Positions 1 through 6,262 are shown, counted from the first letter of the stretch. The stretch: DNA of 11,641 nt from Zeimonas sp937903095 (GCA_937903095.1 CALCZN010000355.1:1-11641); one strand, 5' to 3'. Program-made: numbers and translations. The notes: generated from the letters alone by a model not told the origin.

Positions 1-1067
1 TCGTGCTCCATTGGGGCGGACGCTGGGCCACGCGCGGCCCGCAGGGCGGCACGCACGTCGACTATCTCGATGCGGCGCGCACGCGCACGGTGGACCTGAA
101 CGACCGCACCACCTGGGTGCGCAGCGTCTCGGCGCTGCTCTCGGTGGGCAGCGGCGCGTCGATCGGCCGCGAAGGCCCGATGATCCAACTCGCCGCGTGG
201 CTGTCGGCCAAGCTCGCGCATTTCGCGCCGCTGTCCACCGAGCAGCGCACGGTCATCATGATCTGCGGCATCGCCTCGGGCATCGGCGCGGCCTATCACG
301 CGCCGGTGGCCGGCGTCGTCTTCGTGCTCGAACTCGCGCTGGGCTTCCTGTCGGCATCGATGATGACGCCGGTACTGATCGCCGCCGCCACCAGCGGCGT
401 GCTCGTCTACGGGCTCACCGACCCGATTCCGCTCTACGCCATGCCGCGCGTGCGGCTCGCGCCGACCAGCCTCGGCATGGCGCTGGCAATCGGCATCGTC
501 TGCGGCGTGCTGGGTTGGGCGATGCTCGCCGGCGTCGAGCGCTTTCGCAGCGCGTTCCGCCGCATCGATTCGCTGCCGTTGCGGCTGGGCGCCGGGGGCC
601 TGCTGGTCGGCGGGTTGTCGGCCTACGTGCCGGAGGTCTGGGGCAACGGCTTCAGTACGATCTCGCAGCTGCTGCAGGGCCAGATCCTCTGGCCGTGGGT
701 GGCGGTGATCCTGGTGACGAAGTTCGCCGCGACGCTGCTGAACACCGGGTCGGGCGCGATCGGCGGCATGTTCACGCCGACGCTCTTCGTCGGCGCGGCC
801 GCCGGCTTTTCGCTTGCCGAACTCGCGTCGATGGGGCTGCCCGTGGAGTGGGTGGGCGACCCGCGCACGCTCGCCGTGATCGCGATGTCGGCGATGCTGA
901 GCGCCGTCACCCACGCGCCGCTGATGGCGATCGTGATGGTGCTCGAGATGACGAACCAGTTCCACCTGACGGTGCCGATCACGCTCGCCTGCGGGGTCGC
1001 CCTGGCGATCAGCATGCAGTCGGGGGTTCGGCCGATGTATGGGAATCCGATCGAGGCGAAGGTGTGA
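1..1067 (+). CDS. ClC-family chloride channel / Cl-/H+ antiporter, C-terminal part (5' end outside window)
   Basis: An integral inner-membrane protein that moves chloride (or a related anion), in some members in exchange for protons. The frame is open at the left edge, so the start lies outside; 354 residues are visible. They carry the ClC signatures in order: GSGASIGREGP (about 49-59, with the gating glutamate E57), AAYHAPVAGVVFVLE (96-110), GAIGGMFTP (251-259) and a late tyrosine in RPMYG (Y346), matching the chloride-coordinating tyrosine of E. coli ClcA. After FVLE the next residue is leucine, where ClcA has its second, proton-relaying glutamate (E203). This is the ClcB-like pattern, so proton coupling is uncertain. 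The protein ends soon after the last membrane helix and has no CBS domains. It converges on the toxin gene at 1207-1551. The family is certain; transporter versus channel is not. Confidence 0.93.
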   Translation, partial: VLHWGGRWATRGPQGGTHVDYLDAARTRTVDLNDRTTWVRSVSALLSVGSGASIGREGPMIQLAAWLSAKLAHFAPLSTEQRTVIMICGIASGIGAAYHAPVAGVVFVLELALGFLSASMMTPVLIAAATSGVLVYGLTDPIPLYAMPRVRLAPTSLGMALAIGIVCGVLGWAMLAGVERFRSAFRRIDSLPLRLGAGGLLVGGLSAYVPEVWGNGFSTISQLLQGQILWPWVAVILVTKFAATLLNTGSGAIGGMFTPTLFVGAAAGFSLAELASMGLPVEWVGDPRTLAVIAMSAMLSAVTHAPLMAIVMVLEMTNQFHLTVPITLACGVALAISMQSGVRPMYGNPIEAKV

Positions 1068-1123
1068 TGGGGCGGAGCTTGCTTCCTGGTTCGATCGTCG
1101 GAAATAGGCGCAGTCGCGGTTCA

Positions 1124-1199
1124 TTCGAGCTACCGAATGATGTCTTTTGGCTCGTGGAATGCATTCCACGGACAAGAAGACTACCTCCGGTAGCTCGAA
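1124..1199 (-). repeat. Long interrupted palindrome, copy 1 of a dispersed REP-like repeat
   Basis: A 76-bp near-symmetric element centred at 1161.5, filling most of the gap between the convergent clc and toxin genes. The core CGTGGAATGCATTCCACG (1153-1170) is a perfect palindrome. Middle arms pair 1142-1148 with 1175-1181, including one G-T pair. Outer arms TTCGAGCTACCG (1124-1135) and its complement (1188-1199) pair perfectly over 12 bp. Read on the minus strand, GTAG (1184-1181) stands at the foot of the central hairpin, as in RAYT-mobilised REP sequences. A homologous copy lies at 5566-5637; the two match at 50 of 72 positions without gaps. The element starts 8 bp after the toxin stop codon and could also act as a two-way terminator, but no T-run follows it. 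REP identity is inference. Confidence 0.8.
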
Positions 1200-1206
1200 A
1201 TTCCGC

Positions 1207-1551
1207 CTACAGTCTTCCCAGCGCCCCGTTGATCTCCCCCAGCACCCGTCCGAGCAGCATTCCGGAAATCCGGCCGACCTTCCTTGCCGATTCCGCCGGC
1301 ACCGTCGCCAGCCTGGCCGTGCGGACCACCATGTTCGGCGGAGTTCCGGCCACGGCGAAATCCAGGATCGGGACGTCGCCGCGCCATGCCGGGTTTTCCT
1401 GCTTCGTCACCAGCGCTACCCAGAGCAGCCCTCGCGCATGCTCGAGATCCGACGGCGAGACGACGAGGGCCGTCTGCTTCTCGTCGCCCGCACCCGAGCC
1501 ATCGCCCGGAAACGGCACCTGGACCACGTCACCACGCACGAATTTCGTCAC
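1207..1551 (-). CDS. PemK/MazF-type toxin, solitary (no antitoxin visible)
   Basis: A 114-residue protein of the PemK/MazF fold, whose members are mostly ribosome-independent mRNA endoribonucleases. The N-terminus KFVRGDVVQVPFP (residues 3-15) is the family's beta-hairpin signature. It is followed by KQTALVVSP (25-33), the core strand LLWVALVTKQ, then GDVPI and the C-terminal helix segment. The start is GTG at 1551; a good ribosome binding site, AGGAAGG, lies about 4 nt upstream on the minus strand, which fixes this start. No antitoxin frame precedes it: only 65 bp separate it from the divergent apaH. Downstream lies the palindromic repeat. It may be an orphan toxin, the relic of a pair, or be neutralised in trans. 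The family call is firm; activity is not shown. Confidence 0.85.
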   Translation of the reverse strand: MTKFVRGDVVQVPFPGDGSGAGDEKQTALVVSPSDLEHARGLLWVALVTKQENPAWRGDVPILDFAVAGTPPNMVVRTARLATVPAESARKVGRISGMLLGRVLGEINGALGRL

Positions 1552-1616
1552 GGACCCTTCCTCTCGAAACAGTACGACGGGATCATTCCCGCCTGCCGCG
1601 CTACCGTTGGAAGACG
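1552..1616. promoter_or_regulatory. Divergent region between toxin gene and apaH, with an inverted repeat
   Basis: This 65-bp gap must hold the starts of both divergent transcription units unless promoters lie inside the genes. It contains an inverted repeat, CGGGA (1578-1582) and TCCCG (1587-1591), with a 4-nt TCAT loop, a possible operator or hairpin. GCCGCGCTACCG (1595-1606) is identical to the left arm of the repeat at 5564-5575. On the minus strand this gives GTAG in front of a small hairpin, so a decayed third repeat copy is possible. The apaH ribosome binding site GGAAG is at 1609-1613. I see no convincing -35/-10 pair in either direction. Confidence 0.35.
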
Positions 1617-2450
1617 ATGGTAAGTAATTTCCCCTTCGGGATCGAATCCCGCCCGGAAACCTGGGCGATCGGCGACGTGCAGGGTTGCCTCGACAGCCTT
1701 CTCGCGCTGCTGTCGAAGATCCCCTCCTCCGCCCGCCTGCGGCTCGTCGGCGACCTCGTCAACCGCGGACCGCGCTCGCTCGATGCGCTGCGCTGGGCGA
1801 TCGAGCAGGGCGAGCGCGTCGTCACCGTGCTCGGCAACCACGACCTGCATCTGCTCGCGGTGGCCGCCGGCATTCGACGCGCGCATCGCACGGACACGCT
1901 CGACGACATCCTCTGCGCGCCCGACCGCGACGCGCTGCTCGACTGGGTTCGCACGCGACCGCTCGCGCATTTCGAGGACGGCTGGCTGATGGTGCATGCG
2001 GGCGTTCTGCCGCAGTGGAGCGTCGAGCGCACGCTCGAACTGGCCGACGAAGTGCAACGCGTGCTGTCCGGTCCGCGCTGGCTCGAGTTCCTGCGCGAGA
2101 TGTACGGCAACGAGCCGGCGCAGTGGTCCGATTCGCTGCGCGGCAACGACCGGCTGCGCGTGATCGTCAATGCGCTCACGCGCATCCGCTTCTGCACACC
2201 GGACGGCCGGATGGAGTTCGCGGCCAAGGAAGGCGTGGATCACGCACCGGCCGGTTACCTGCCCTGGTTCGACGTGCCCGGCCGCGCGAGTGCCGACACG
2301 CCGATCGTCTTCGGGCACTGGGCCGCGCTCGGCTGGCTCGATCGGCCGGATCTGCTGTCGATCGACACGGGGTGCGTGTGGGGGCGGGAGTTGACGGCGG
2401 TGCGGCTGCGGGATCGGCGGGTGCTGAGGGTCGGATGCGCGGAAACGTGA
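1617..2450 (+). CDS. apaH: Symmetrical bis(5'-nucleosyl)-tetraphosphatase (Ap4A hydrolase)
   Basis: Cleaves diadenosine tetraphosphate (Ap4A) symmetrically to two ADP, which controls alarmone levels and, in enterobacteria, also removes Np4 caps from RNA. At 277 residues it has the family's usual length. The metallophosphatase motifs are in place: GDVQGC (19-24), GDLVNRGP (45-52), GNHDLHLL (73-80), VHAGV (about 126-130) and a late FGHWAALG. The ApaH-specific blocks MYGNEPAQWS and RIRFCTPDGR are also present. GDVQG and DLVNRGP in place of the protein-phosphatase forms GDxHG and GDxxDRG are normal for ApaH. The start is ATG 1617 with GGAAG just upstream; the frame stays open further upstream, but that part overlaps the toxin gene and has no family similarity. 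It converges on vapC with a 9-bp gap. Confidence 0.96.
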   Translation: MVSNFPFGIESRPETWAIGDVQGCLDSLLALLSKIPSSARLRLVGDLVNRGPRSLDALRWAIEQGERVVTVLGNHDLHLLAVAAGIRRAHRTDTLDDILCAPDRDALLDWVRTRPLAHFEDGWLMVHAGVLPQWSVERTLELADEVQRVLSGPRWLEFLREMYGNEPAQWSDSLRGNDRLRVIVNALTRIRFCTPDGRMEFAAKEGVDHAPAGYLPWFDVPGRASADTPIVFGHWAALGWLDRPDLLSIDTGCVWGRELTAVRLRDRRVLRVGCAET

Positions 2451-2455
2451 CCCTC
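2426..2455. terminator. Possible two-way terminator hairpin at the apaH/vapC junction
   Basis: GAGGGTC (2426-2432) and GACCCTC (2449-2455) form a perfect 7-bp stem around a 16-nt loop. It straddles the apaH stop codon (2448-2450), 5 bp from the vapC stop. The convergent genes need a terminator here. The loop is long and no T-run follows on either strand, so this is only a candidate. Confidence 0.3.
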
Positions 2456-2459
2456 CGGC

Positions 2460-2879
2460 TCAGTGCCCCCGGAGCCAGTTCTCGATCGGAAGATCCGGCA
2501 CCCGCGAGAACTCGCCCGCATTGTCGGTGACGACGATCGCCCCCAGGCCCAGCGCATGCGCCGCAATCCAGGTGTCGTTCGCCCCTATGCCGCGGCCCTG
2601 CTTTTCGAGAAGCGAACGAATGCGCGCGTAATGTCGAATCGTGCTCCGATCGATGGGCGCTAACGTCAGGCGCGTTGTCAACTCGGTCAGTCGATCGAAG
2701 TTGCGTTGCGGATTCGCACTCTTTTCCGCACCGAATTCCAGTTCACCCAGCACGATCGGCGATAGAACAATCGCCTCCAGCGGCGTGCGCTCCAGGCGAG
2801 CACGCACCTCTGCCTGGCCCTTCATCGCGGCGATGATGATGTTGGTGTCGAGCAGGTAAAGCGCAGATCGCGCTGCCAT
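2460..2879 (-). CDS. vapC: VapC-type toxin, PIN-domain ribonuclease
   Basis: A 139-residue PIN-domain protein. VapC toxins cut specific RNAs, often initiator tRNA or the rRNA sarcin-ricin loop, using Mg2+ held by a cluster of acidic residues. All of these are visible: D11 in YLLDTN, E46 in LGELEFG, D102 in ANDTWIAA and D119 in VVTDNAGEF. The last block, NAGEFSRVPDLPIENW, is typical of the VapC group related to E. coli/Shigella VapC. The gene lies 11 nt behind its antitoxin vapB on the same strand. The ATG has no clear ribosome binding site, so translation may be coupled to vapB. Length and motifs are complete, so the toxin looks intact. The RNA target cannot be read from the sequence. Confidence 0.93.
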   Translation of the reverse strand: MAARSALYLLDTNIIIAAMKGQAEVRARLERTPLEAIVLSPIVLGELEFGAEKSANPQRNFDRLTELTTRLTLAPIDRSTIRHYARIRSLLEKQGRGIGANDTWIAAHALGLGAIVVTDNAGEFSRVPDLPIENWLRGH

Positions 2880-2890
2880 GCCGATGGCCG

Positions 2891-3121
2891 CTAATCGAGC
2901 GATGAAACCGGTTCGGCCGGCAGGTCTTCCGGCGCTTCCAGGTCGATCTCTTCACCGTCCCAGAACGTCCGAAAGGCGTCTGCCGCCATCGTCGGCCGGT
3001 CTGGCACGAGGCGGGCGACGATCCGACCGTGCCGCGTGATCGCGATCTCCTCGCCGCGGGCAACGTCTGCAAGGAGCGCCGAGAGTTTGGCCTTGACCTC
3101 GACCACAGGAACGGTTCTCAT
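2891..3121 (-). CDS. vapB: VapB antitoxin, Phd/YefM family
   Basis: A 76-residue antitoxin. The N-terminal half, VVEVKAKLSALLADVARGEE followed by IAITRHGRIVARLVP (residues 6-40), is the Phd/YefM DNA-binding fold. The acidic C-terminal tail (EEIDLEAPEDLPAEP) would wrap the VapC toxin and block its active site. Such proteins also repress their own operon, more strongly in complex with the toxin. The start ATG at 3121 has GGGAG about 6 nt upstream. It is the first gene of the vapBC operon, has its own upstream region with a perfect inverted repeat at 3137-3158, and comes 50 bp after the ugd stop codon. The family call is firm. Confidence 0.92.
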   Translation of the reverse strand: MRTVPVVEVKAKLSALLADVARGEEIAITRHGRIVARLVPDRPTMAADAFRTFWDGEEIDLEAPEDLPAEPVSSLD

Positions 3122-3136
3122 ACGGCACTCCCGGGA

Positions 3137-3158
3137 ATTATGACCACATAGTCATAAT
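3137..3158 (-). promoter_or_regulatory. Likely vapBC operator (perfect 8-6-8 inverted repeat)
   Basis: ATTATGAC (3137-3144) and GTCATAAT (3151-3158) form a perfect 8-bp inverted repeat with a 6-nt spacer, 15 bp upstream of the vapB start. The block is AT-rich in a GC-rich region, and on the minus strand includes -10-like CATAAT and TATTAT sequences, so it probably overlaps the promoter. Phd-type antitoxins bind such palindromes as dimers, which makes autoregulation the likely role. Binding is inferred. Confidence 0.7.
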
Positions 3159-3171
3159 ACTACGGACACTC

Positions 3172-4494
3172 TCATGGCCGCCCGATCGACTCGTACCGAA
3201 ACCCCGCCGCCCGCACCATCTGCGGGTCGTACAGGTTGCGTCCGTCGATCAGCACCGGCCGGCGCATGCGCTCGCGCAGCCGGCGGAAGTCCGGACTGCG
3301 GAACTCGCGCCATTCGGTGACCACGAACAGCACGTCGGCGCCTTCGGCCGCGCGGTACGGATCGCCCACCGCCTCGAAGCCGCTGCGCTGCGCGAGCGCC
3401 GCGCGCATGTTCTGCGCGGCCTCCGGGTCGTAGCCCGCCACCGTCGCACCCGCATCGAGCAGGCTCTCGATCAGCACCTGGCTCGGCGCCTCGCGGATGT
3501 CGTCGGTATCGGGCTTGAACGCAAGCCCCCACAGCGCCGCCCGCACGCCTTCGAGCCTGCCGTCGAAAACTCGCGACGCCTTGGCGAAGAGCACGTGCTT
3601 CTGGCGCTCGTTCACGTCGAAGGCCGCCTTCACGATCGTCAGCGCCGAGTCGTACTCGCCGCTCGTGCGCAGCAGCGCGCGCAGGTCCTTCGGGAAGCAT
3701 GAGCCGCCGAAGCCCGCGCCGGGATAGAGGAAGCTCGCGCCGATCCGGCTGTCGCTGCCGATGCCGCGGCGCACGTCCTCGATGTCGGCGCCGAGCCGCT
3801 CGGCCAGCGCGGCAAGCTCGTTCATGAACGAGATGCGCACGGCGAGCATCGTGTTCGCCGCGTACTTCGTCAGCTCGGCCGAGCGTTCGCTCATCACGAC
3901 GAGCTTCTCGTGATTGCGCGAGAACGGCGCGTACAGGTTGCGCATCACGTCGATCGCGCGCGCGTCGCTCGAGCCGATGACGATGCGATCCGGGCGCATG
4001 AAGTCGCCGATCGCCGCGCCCTCCTTCAGGAACTCGGGGTTCGATACGACCGCATGGCGGACCTGCACGCCGCGCCGCGCTAGCTCGGCGTCGATCGCCT
4101 GGCGCACGCGGTCGGCGGTGCCCACCGGCACGGTGCTCTTGTCGACGACGACGACGGGCTCGTCGATCAGCGCACCGATCGTGCGCGCCACCGCGAGCAC
4201 GTGCGAAAGGTCGGCGGCGCCGTCCTCGTTCGGCGGCGTGCCCACGGCGATGAAGATCACCTCGGCGTCGCCGATCGCCTCGCGCGCGTCCGTGGTGAAG
4301 CGGATGCGGCCGCGCTCGGCGCCGCGCACGATCATTTCGGAGAGGCCCGGTTCGTGGATCGGCACTTCGCCGCGGCGCAGCCGTTCGACGCGCGCTTCGT
4401 CGACGTCGACGCAGGCTACGTGATTGCCCATCTCGGCGAAACAGGCGGCGGTGACCAGGCCGACGTAGCCGGCTCCGAAAACGGCGAGTCTCAT
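3172..4494 (-). CDS. ugd: UDP-glucose 6-dehydrogenase
   Basis: Oxidises UDP-glucose to UDP-glucuronate with two NAD+, in the cytoplasm. At 440 residues it has the family's full length. An N-terminal Rossmann fold opens with VFGAGYVGL (5-13). The central part has VDKSTVPVGT (118-127), NPEFLKEG (152-159, with the catalytic glutamate E154) and ELTKYAANTMLAVRISFMNE (207-226, with K210 and N214). The active-site block is GGSCFPKD (263-270), with the nucleophile C266. The C-terminal UDP-binding domain includes LWGLAFKPDTDDIREAPS. It starts 4 nt after the stop of the epimerase gene and has no clear ribosome binding site, so translation is probably coupled. The pair makes UDP-GlcA and then its C4 epimer for an acidic surface polysaccharide. 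Confidence 0.97.
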   Translation of the reverse strand: MRLAVFGAGYVGLVTAACFAEMGNHVACVDVDEARVERLRRGEVPIHEPGLSEMIVRGAERGRIRFTTDAREAIGDAEVIFIAVGTPPNEDGAADLSHVLAVARTIGALIDEPVVVVDKSTVPVGTADRVRQAIDAELARRGVQVRHAVVSNPEFLKEGAAIGDFMRPDRIVIGSSDARAIDVMRNLYAPFSRNHEKLVVMSERSAELTKYAANTMLAVRISFMNELAALAERLGADIEDVRRGIGSDSRIGASFLYPGAGFGGSCFPKDLRALLRTSGEYDSALTIVKAAFDVNERQKHVLFAKASRVFDGRLEGVRAALWGLAFKPDTDDIREAPSQVLIESLLDAGATVAGYDPEAAQNMRAALAQRSGFEAVGDPYRAAEGADVLFVVTEWREFRSPDFRRLRERMRRPVLIDGRNLYDPQMVRAAGFRYESIGRP

Positions 4495-4498
4495 GCGT

Positions 4499-5524
4499 TC
4501 AGTCGATGCGGTGATAGTGGCGGAACCAGTCGGCGAAGGCGCGCAGGCCCGCCTCGAGCGGTGTGTTCGGCGTGAAGCCCGTCATGCGCGCGAGCTTGGA
4601 CGTATCCGAATAGGTGCGCTCGACGTCGCCCGGCTGCATGCCGACTTCGTTGCGCTGCGCGCGCCGGCCGGTGATGCGTTCGAGCAGCGCGAGCAGCTCG
4701 TTCACGCTCACCGGATCGCTGCGTCCGAGGTTCACGACCTCGAAGGGCGCCCAGCTGGTGTCGGGCACGATCGCGTTCCAGTCGTCGGGGTCGACGGAGC
4801 TGACCGGCGCGCGCGGCGCATCGAGCAGCCGCAGCGTCGCTTCGACCGCGTCGTCCACGTAGGTGAAGTCGCGCGACAGTACGCCGCCGGCATAGACGTC
4901 GATCGGCCTGCCCCGCAGCAGCGCGTCGGTGAACTTCCAGATCGCCATGTCGGGGCGGCCCCAGGGACCGTACACGGTGAAGTAGCGCAGCGCCGTCACC
5001 GGCAGCGCGAAAAGATGCGCATAGCTGTGCGCCATCAGTTCGTTGGCGCGCTTGGTCGCGGCGTAGAAACTCACCGGATGATCGACCGCGTCGCTCTCGG
5101 AGAACGGCAGCTCGCGGTTGGCGCCGTAGACGCTCGAGCTGCTGGCGAAGACGAGGTGTCGCACGTGGAGGCGACGGCATGCCTCGAGGATCACCGTGGT
5201 GCCGGTGAGATTGCTGTCCGAATACGCCATCGGGTTGGTCAGCGCATAGCGTACGCCGGCCTGGGCGGCGAGATGCACGACGCGTTGCGGACGATGGCGG
5301 TCGAAGAGCGCGTCGATTGCCGCGCGATCGACGACGTCGGCTTCGTGGAAGGTGAAGGCGTCGTGCGTGCGCAGCTGTGCGAGGCGCGCGCGCTTGAGCG
5401 CGGGGTCGTAGTACGGATTGAGGTTGTCGACGCCGACGACCGCCTCGCCGCGCTCGAGCAGCCGGCAGGCAACGTGCATGCCGATGAAGCCGGCGGCGCC
5501 GGTAAGGAGGATGGGCGCGCTCAT
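4499..5524 (-). CDS. NAD-dependent epimerase, UDP-glucuronate 4-epimerase type
   Basis: A short-chain dehydrogenase/epimerase of 341 residues. It shows the NAD-binding TGAAGFIG (8-15), HLAAQAGVRYA (84-94), the SSSSVYG segment (128-134) and the catalytic YAATK (Y154, K158). DNLNPYYDPALKRARL (33-48) and PVSFYAATKRANELMAH are characteristic of UDP-glucuronate 4-epimerases (LpsL/CapI/WbnF-like) rather than GalE. These interconvert UDP-GlcA and UDP-GalA. The neighbouring ugd, 4 nt downstream, makes its substrate, which supports the assignment. The ATG at 5524 has no good ribosome binding site; another ATG 5 nt upstream is out of frame and hits a stop at once. I found no clear promoter in the 41 bp before the repeat at 5566. 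The exact sugar specificity is inferred. Confidence 0.9.
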   Translation of the reverse strand: MSAPILLTGAAGFIGMHVACRLLERGEAVVGVDNLNPYYDPALKRARLAQLRTHDAFTFHEADVVDRAAIDALFDRHRPQRVVHLAAQAGVRYALTNPMAYSDSNLTGTTVILEACRRLHVRHLVFASSSSVYGANRELPFSESDAVDHPVSFYAATKRANELMAHSYAHLFALPVTALRYFTVYGPWGRPDMAIWKFTDALLRGRPIDVYAGGVLSRDFTYVDDAVEATLRLLDAPRAPVSSVDPDDWNAIVPDTSWAPFEVVNLGRSDPVSVNELLALLERITGRRAQRNEVGMQPGDVERTYSDTSKLARMTGFTPNTPLEAGLRAFADWFRHYHRID

Positions 5525-5565
5525 GCCATGCAGCGGCGCACGCTACCCCCGCCACGCCCACAAGC

Positions 5566-5637
5566 CGCGCTACCGATTGAAGCGTTTTCGCGCGTGGAAC
5601 GGATTCCACGACGGGAAACGCTACGTTCTGAAGCCCG
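5566..5637 (-). repeat. Interrupted palindrome, copy 2 of the REP-like repeat
   Basis: Homologous to the element at 1124-1199: with an offset of 4440 bases the two align without gaps, 50 of 72 bases identical. The core CGTGGAACGGATTCCACG (5593-5610) has 7-bp arms and a 4-nt centre. The second arms AGCGTTT (5581-5587) and AAACGCT (5616-5622) pair perfectly about the same centre (5601.5). The outer arms are decayed. Two pairs in the middle stem differ from copy 1 by changes on both sides (T-A to C-G, and C-G to G-C), so pairing is kept while sequence changes. Minus-strand GTAG (5624-5621) stands at the foot of the hairpin. The element lies about 60 bp behind the mazF stop and 41 bp before the epimerase start. 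The rest of the gap 5525-5694 holds nothing I recognise. Confidence 0.78.
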
Positions 5638-5694
5638 AGTCCCCGATCCGCGCGAGCCGGGCGCGCGCGAGCGGGCAATTTCGGCAACTTGCAC

Positions 5695-6018
5695 CTACGC
5701 AATCCCCAAGAAAACAGCCAAGGCGCGTTCCACCGTATTCATGACGCCTTCGCTCACCGTACCGAGGATCGCGCCGATCTTCCTGCGCGGCACTGTCTGG
5801 ATCCTGTCGACCATGACCTGCGACGGCAATCGAAGGCCGTTCGACGGATCCGGAGACAGGTCGATCCTGAAGATCGGCGCATCTGACCGATCACTGGTGA
5901 TCGGCAGAACGGTAACCGAAGGATGCTGGTCGAAAAGATCCGACTGGATGACGACAGCCGGCCGTGGCTTTCCGTAATCCCCCGATATCGCAACGGCGAC
6001 GATGTCGCCGCGCTTCAT
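5695..6018 (-). CDS. mazF: MazF-family mRNA interferase toxin
   Basis: A 107-residue MazF/PemK toxin, predicted to cut single-stranded RNA at short sequences. It opens with MKRGDIVAVAISGDYGKPRPAVVIQS, split here as MKRGDIVAVAISGDYG (1-16) and KPRPAVVIQSDLF (17-29), with the conserved R at position 19. Later blocks are VTVLPITS (35-42), the PSQVMVDRIQTVPRRKIG segment and the C-terminal helix of the dimer interface. The ATG overlaps the antitoxin stop as ATGA, so translation is coupled to mazE. It differs clearly from the solitary toxin at 1207-1551, so it is not a recent copy of it. The stop TAG is followed after about 60 bp by the palindromic repeat. The toxin looks complete; target sequence unknown. 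Confidence 0.93.
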   Translation of the reverse strand: MKRGDIVAVAISGDYGKPRPAVVIQSDLFDQHPSVTVLPITSDRSDAPIFRIDLSPDPSNGLRLPSQVMVDRIQTVPRRKIGAILGTVSEGVMNTVERALAVFLGIA

Positions 6019-6224
6019 TTCCAGCCGTCCCTATCGGAAGCCTCCTCCAGCCAACCCAGGATCTCCTCCTCCCGCGGATCGCCGAGAAGCGAGAGCGATT
6101 GGCGCCGGCACTCCGCGATGAAGGCAGGATCGCGGGTATCGGGAACCCACAGCTGAACCGGCCGCAGGCCGGCAGCCCGAAGCGCTTCACGGTGACGGCG
6201 AACCCGGTCGGCGCTGGAGCTCAT
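6015..6224 (-). CDS. mazE: MazE-type antitoxin (DUF3018 family)
   Basis: A 69-residue antitoxin of the DUF3018 group, regularly found in front of MazF. The signature is RVRRHREALRAAGLRPVQLW (7-26), then VPDTRDPAFIAECRRQSLSL (27-46) and an acidic end EEEILGWLEEASDRDGW that would hold the toxin. I chose ATG 6224 because GGAG lies 7 nt upstream; another in-frame ATG at 6251 would add MKRSRRRSR but has no good binding site. The stop overlaps the toxin start by 4 nt. The gene begins 38 bp after pyrC', on the same strand, so it may be read from the pyr operon as well as from a promoter of its own; I could not recognise one in this short gap. Confidence 0.9.
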   Translation of the reverse strand: MSSSADRVRRHREALRAAGLRPVQLWVPDTRDPAFIAECRRQSLSLLGDPREEEILGWLEEASDRDGWK

Positions 6225-6262
6225 TCTCGATCTCCGACGGGAGCGTTTCATGTAACGGCATT

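Noticed and set aside
1124..1199. Palindrome as an ordinary rho-independent terminator
   Set aside because: No T-run on either side, arms far longer than needed, and a homologous copy elsewhere. A terminating role is possible but does not explain the structure.
1284..1616. N-terminal extension of apaH
   Set aside because: The frame is open upstream but overlaps the toxin gene on the other strand. The family starts near ATG 1617, which has a ribosome binding site.
11..1627. A 538-codon plus-strand frame overlapping clc, and similar long frames over ugd/epimerase (4493-5977) and pyrC' (6371-7717)
   Set aside because: These are products of GC-rich codon use in other frames: arginine- and alanine-rich, without domains, and lying over genes with clear motifs.
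6225..6262. A separate promoter for mazEF between pyrC' and mazE
   Set aside because: Only 38 bp, with no recognisable -35/-10 pair; transcription from the pyr unit or from inside pyrC' is as likely.
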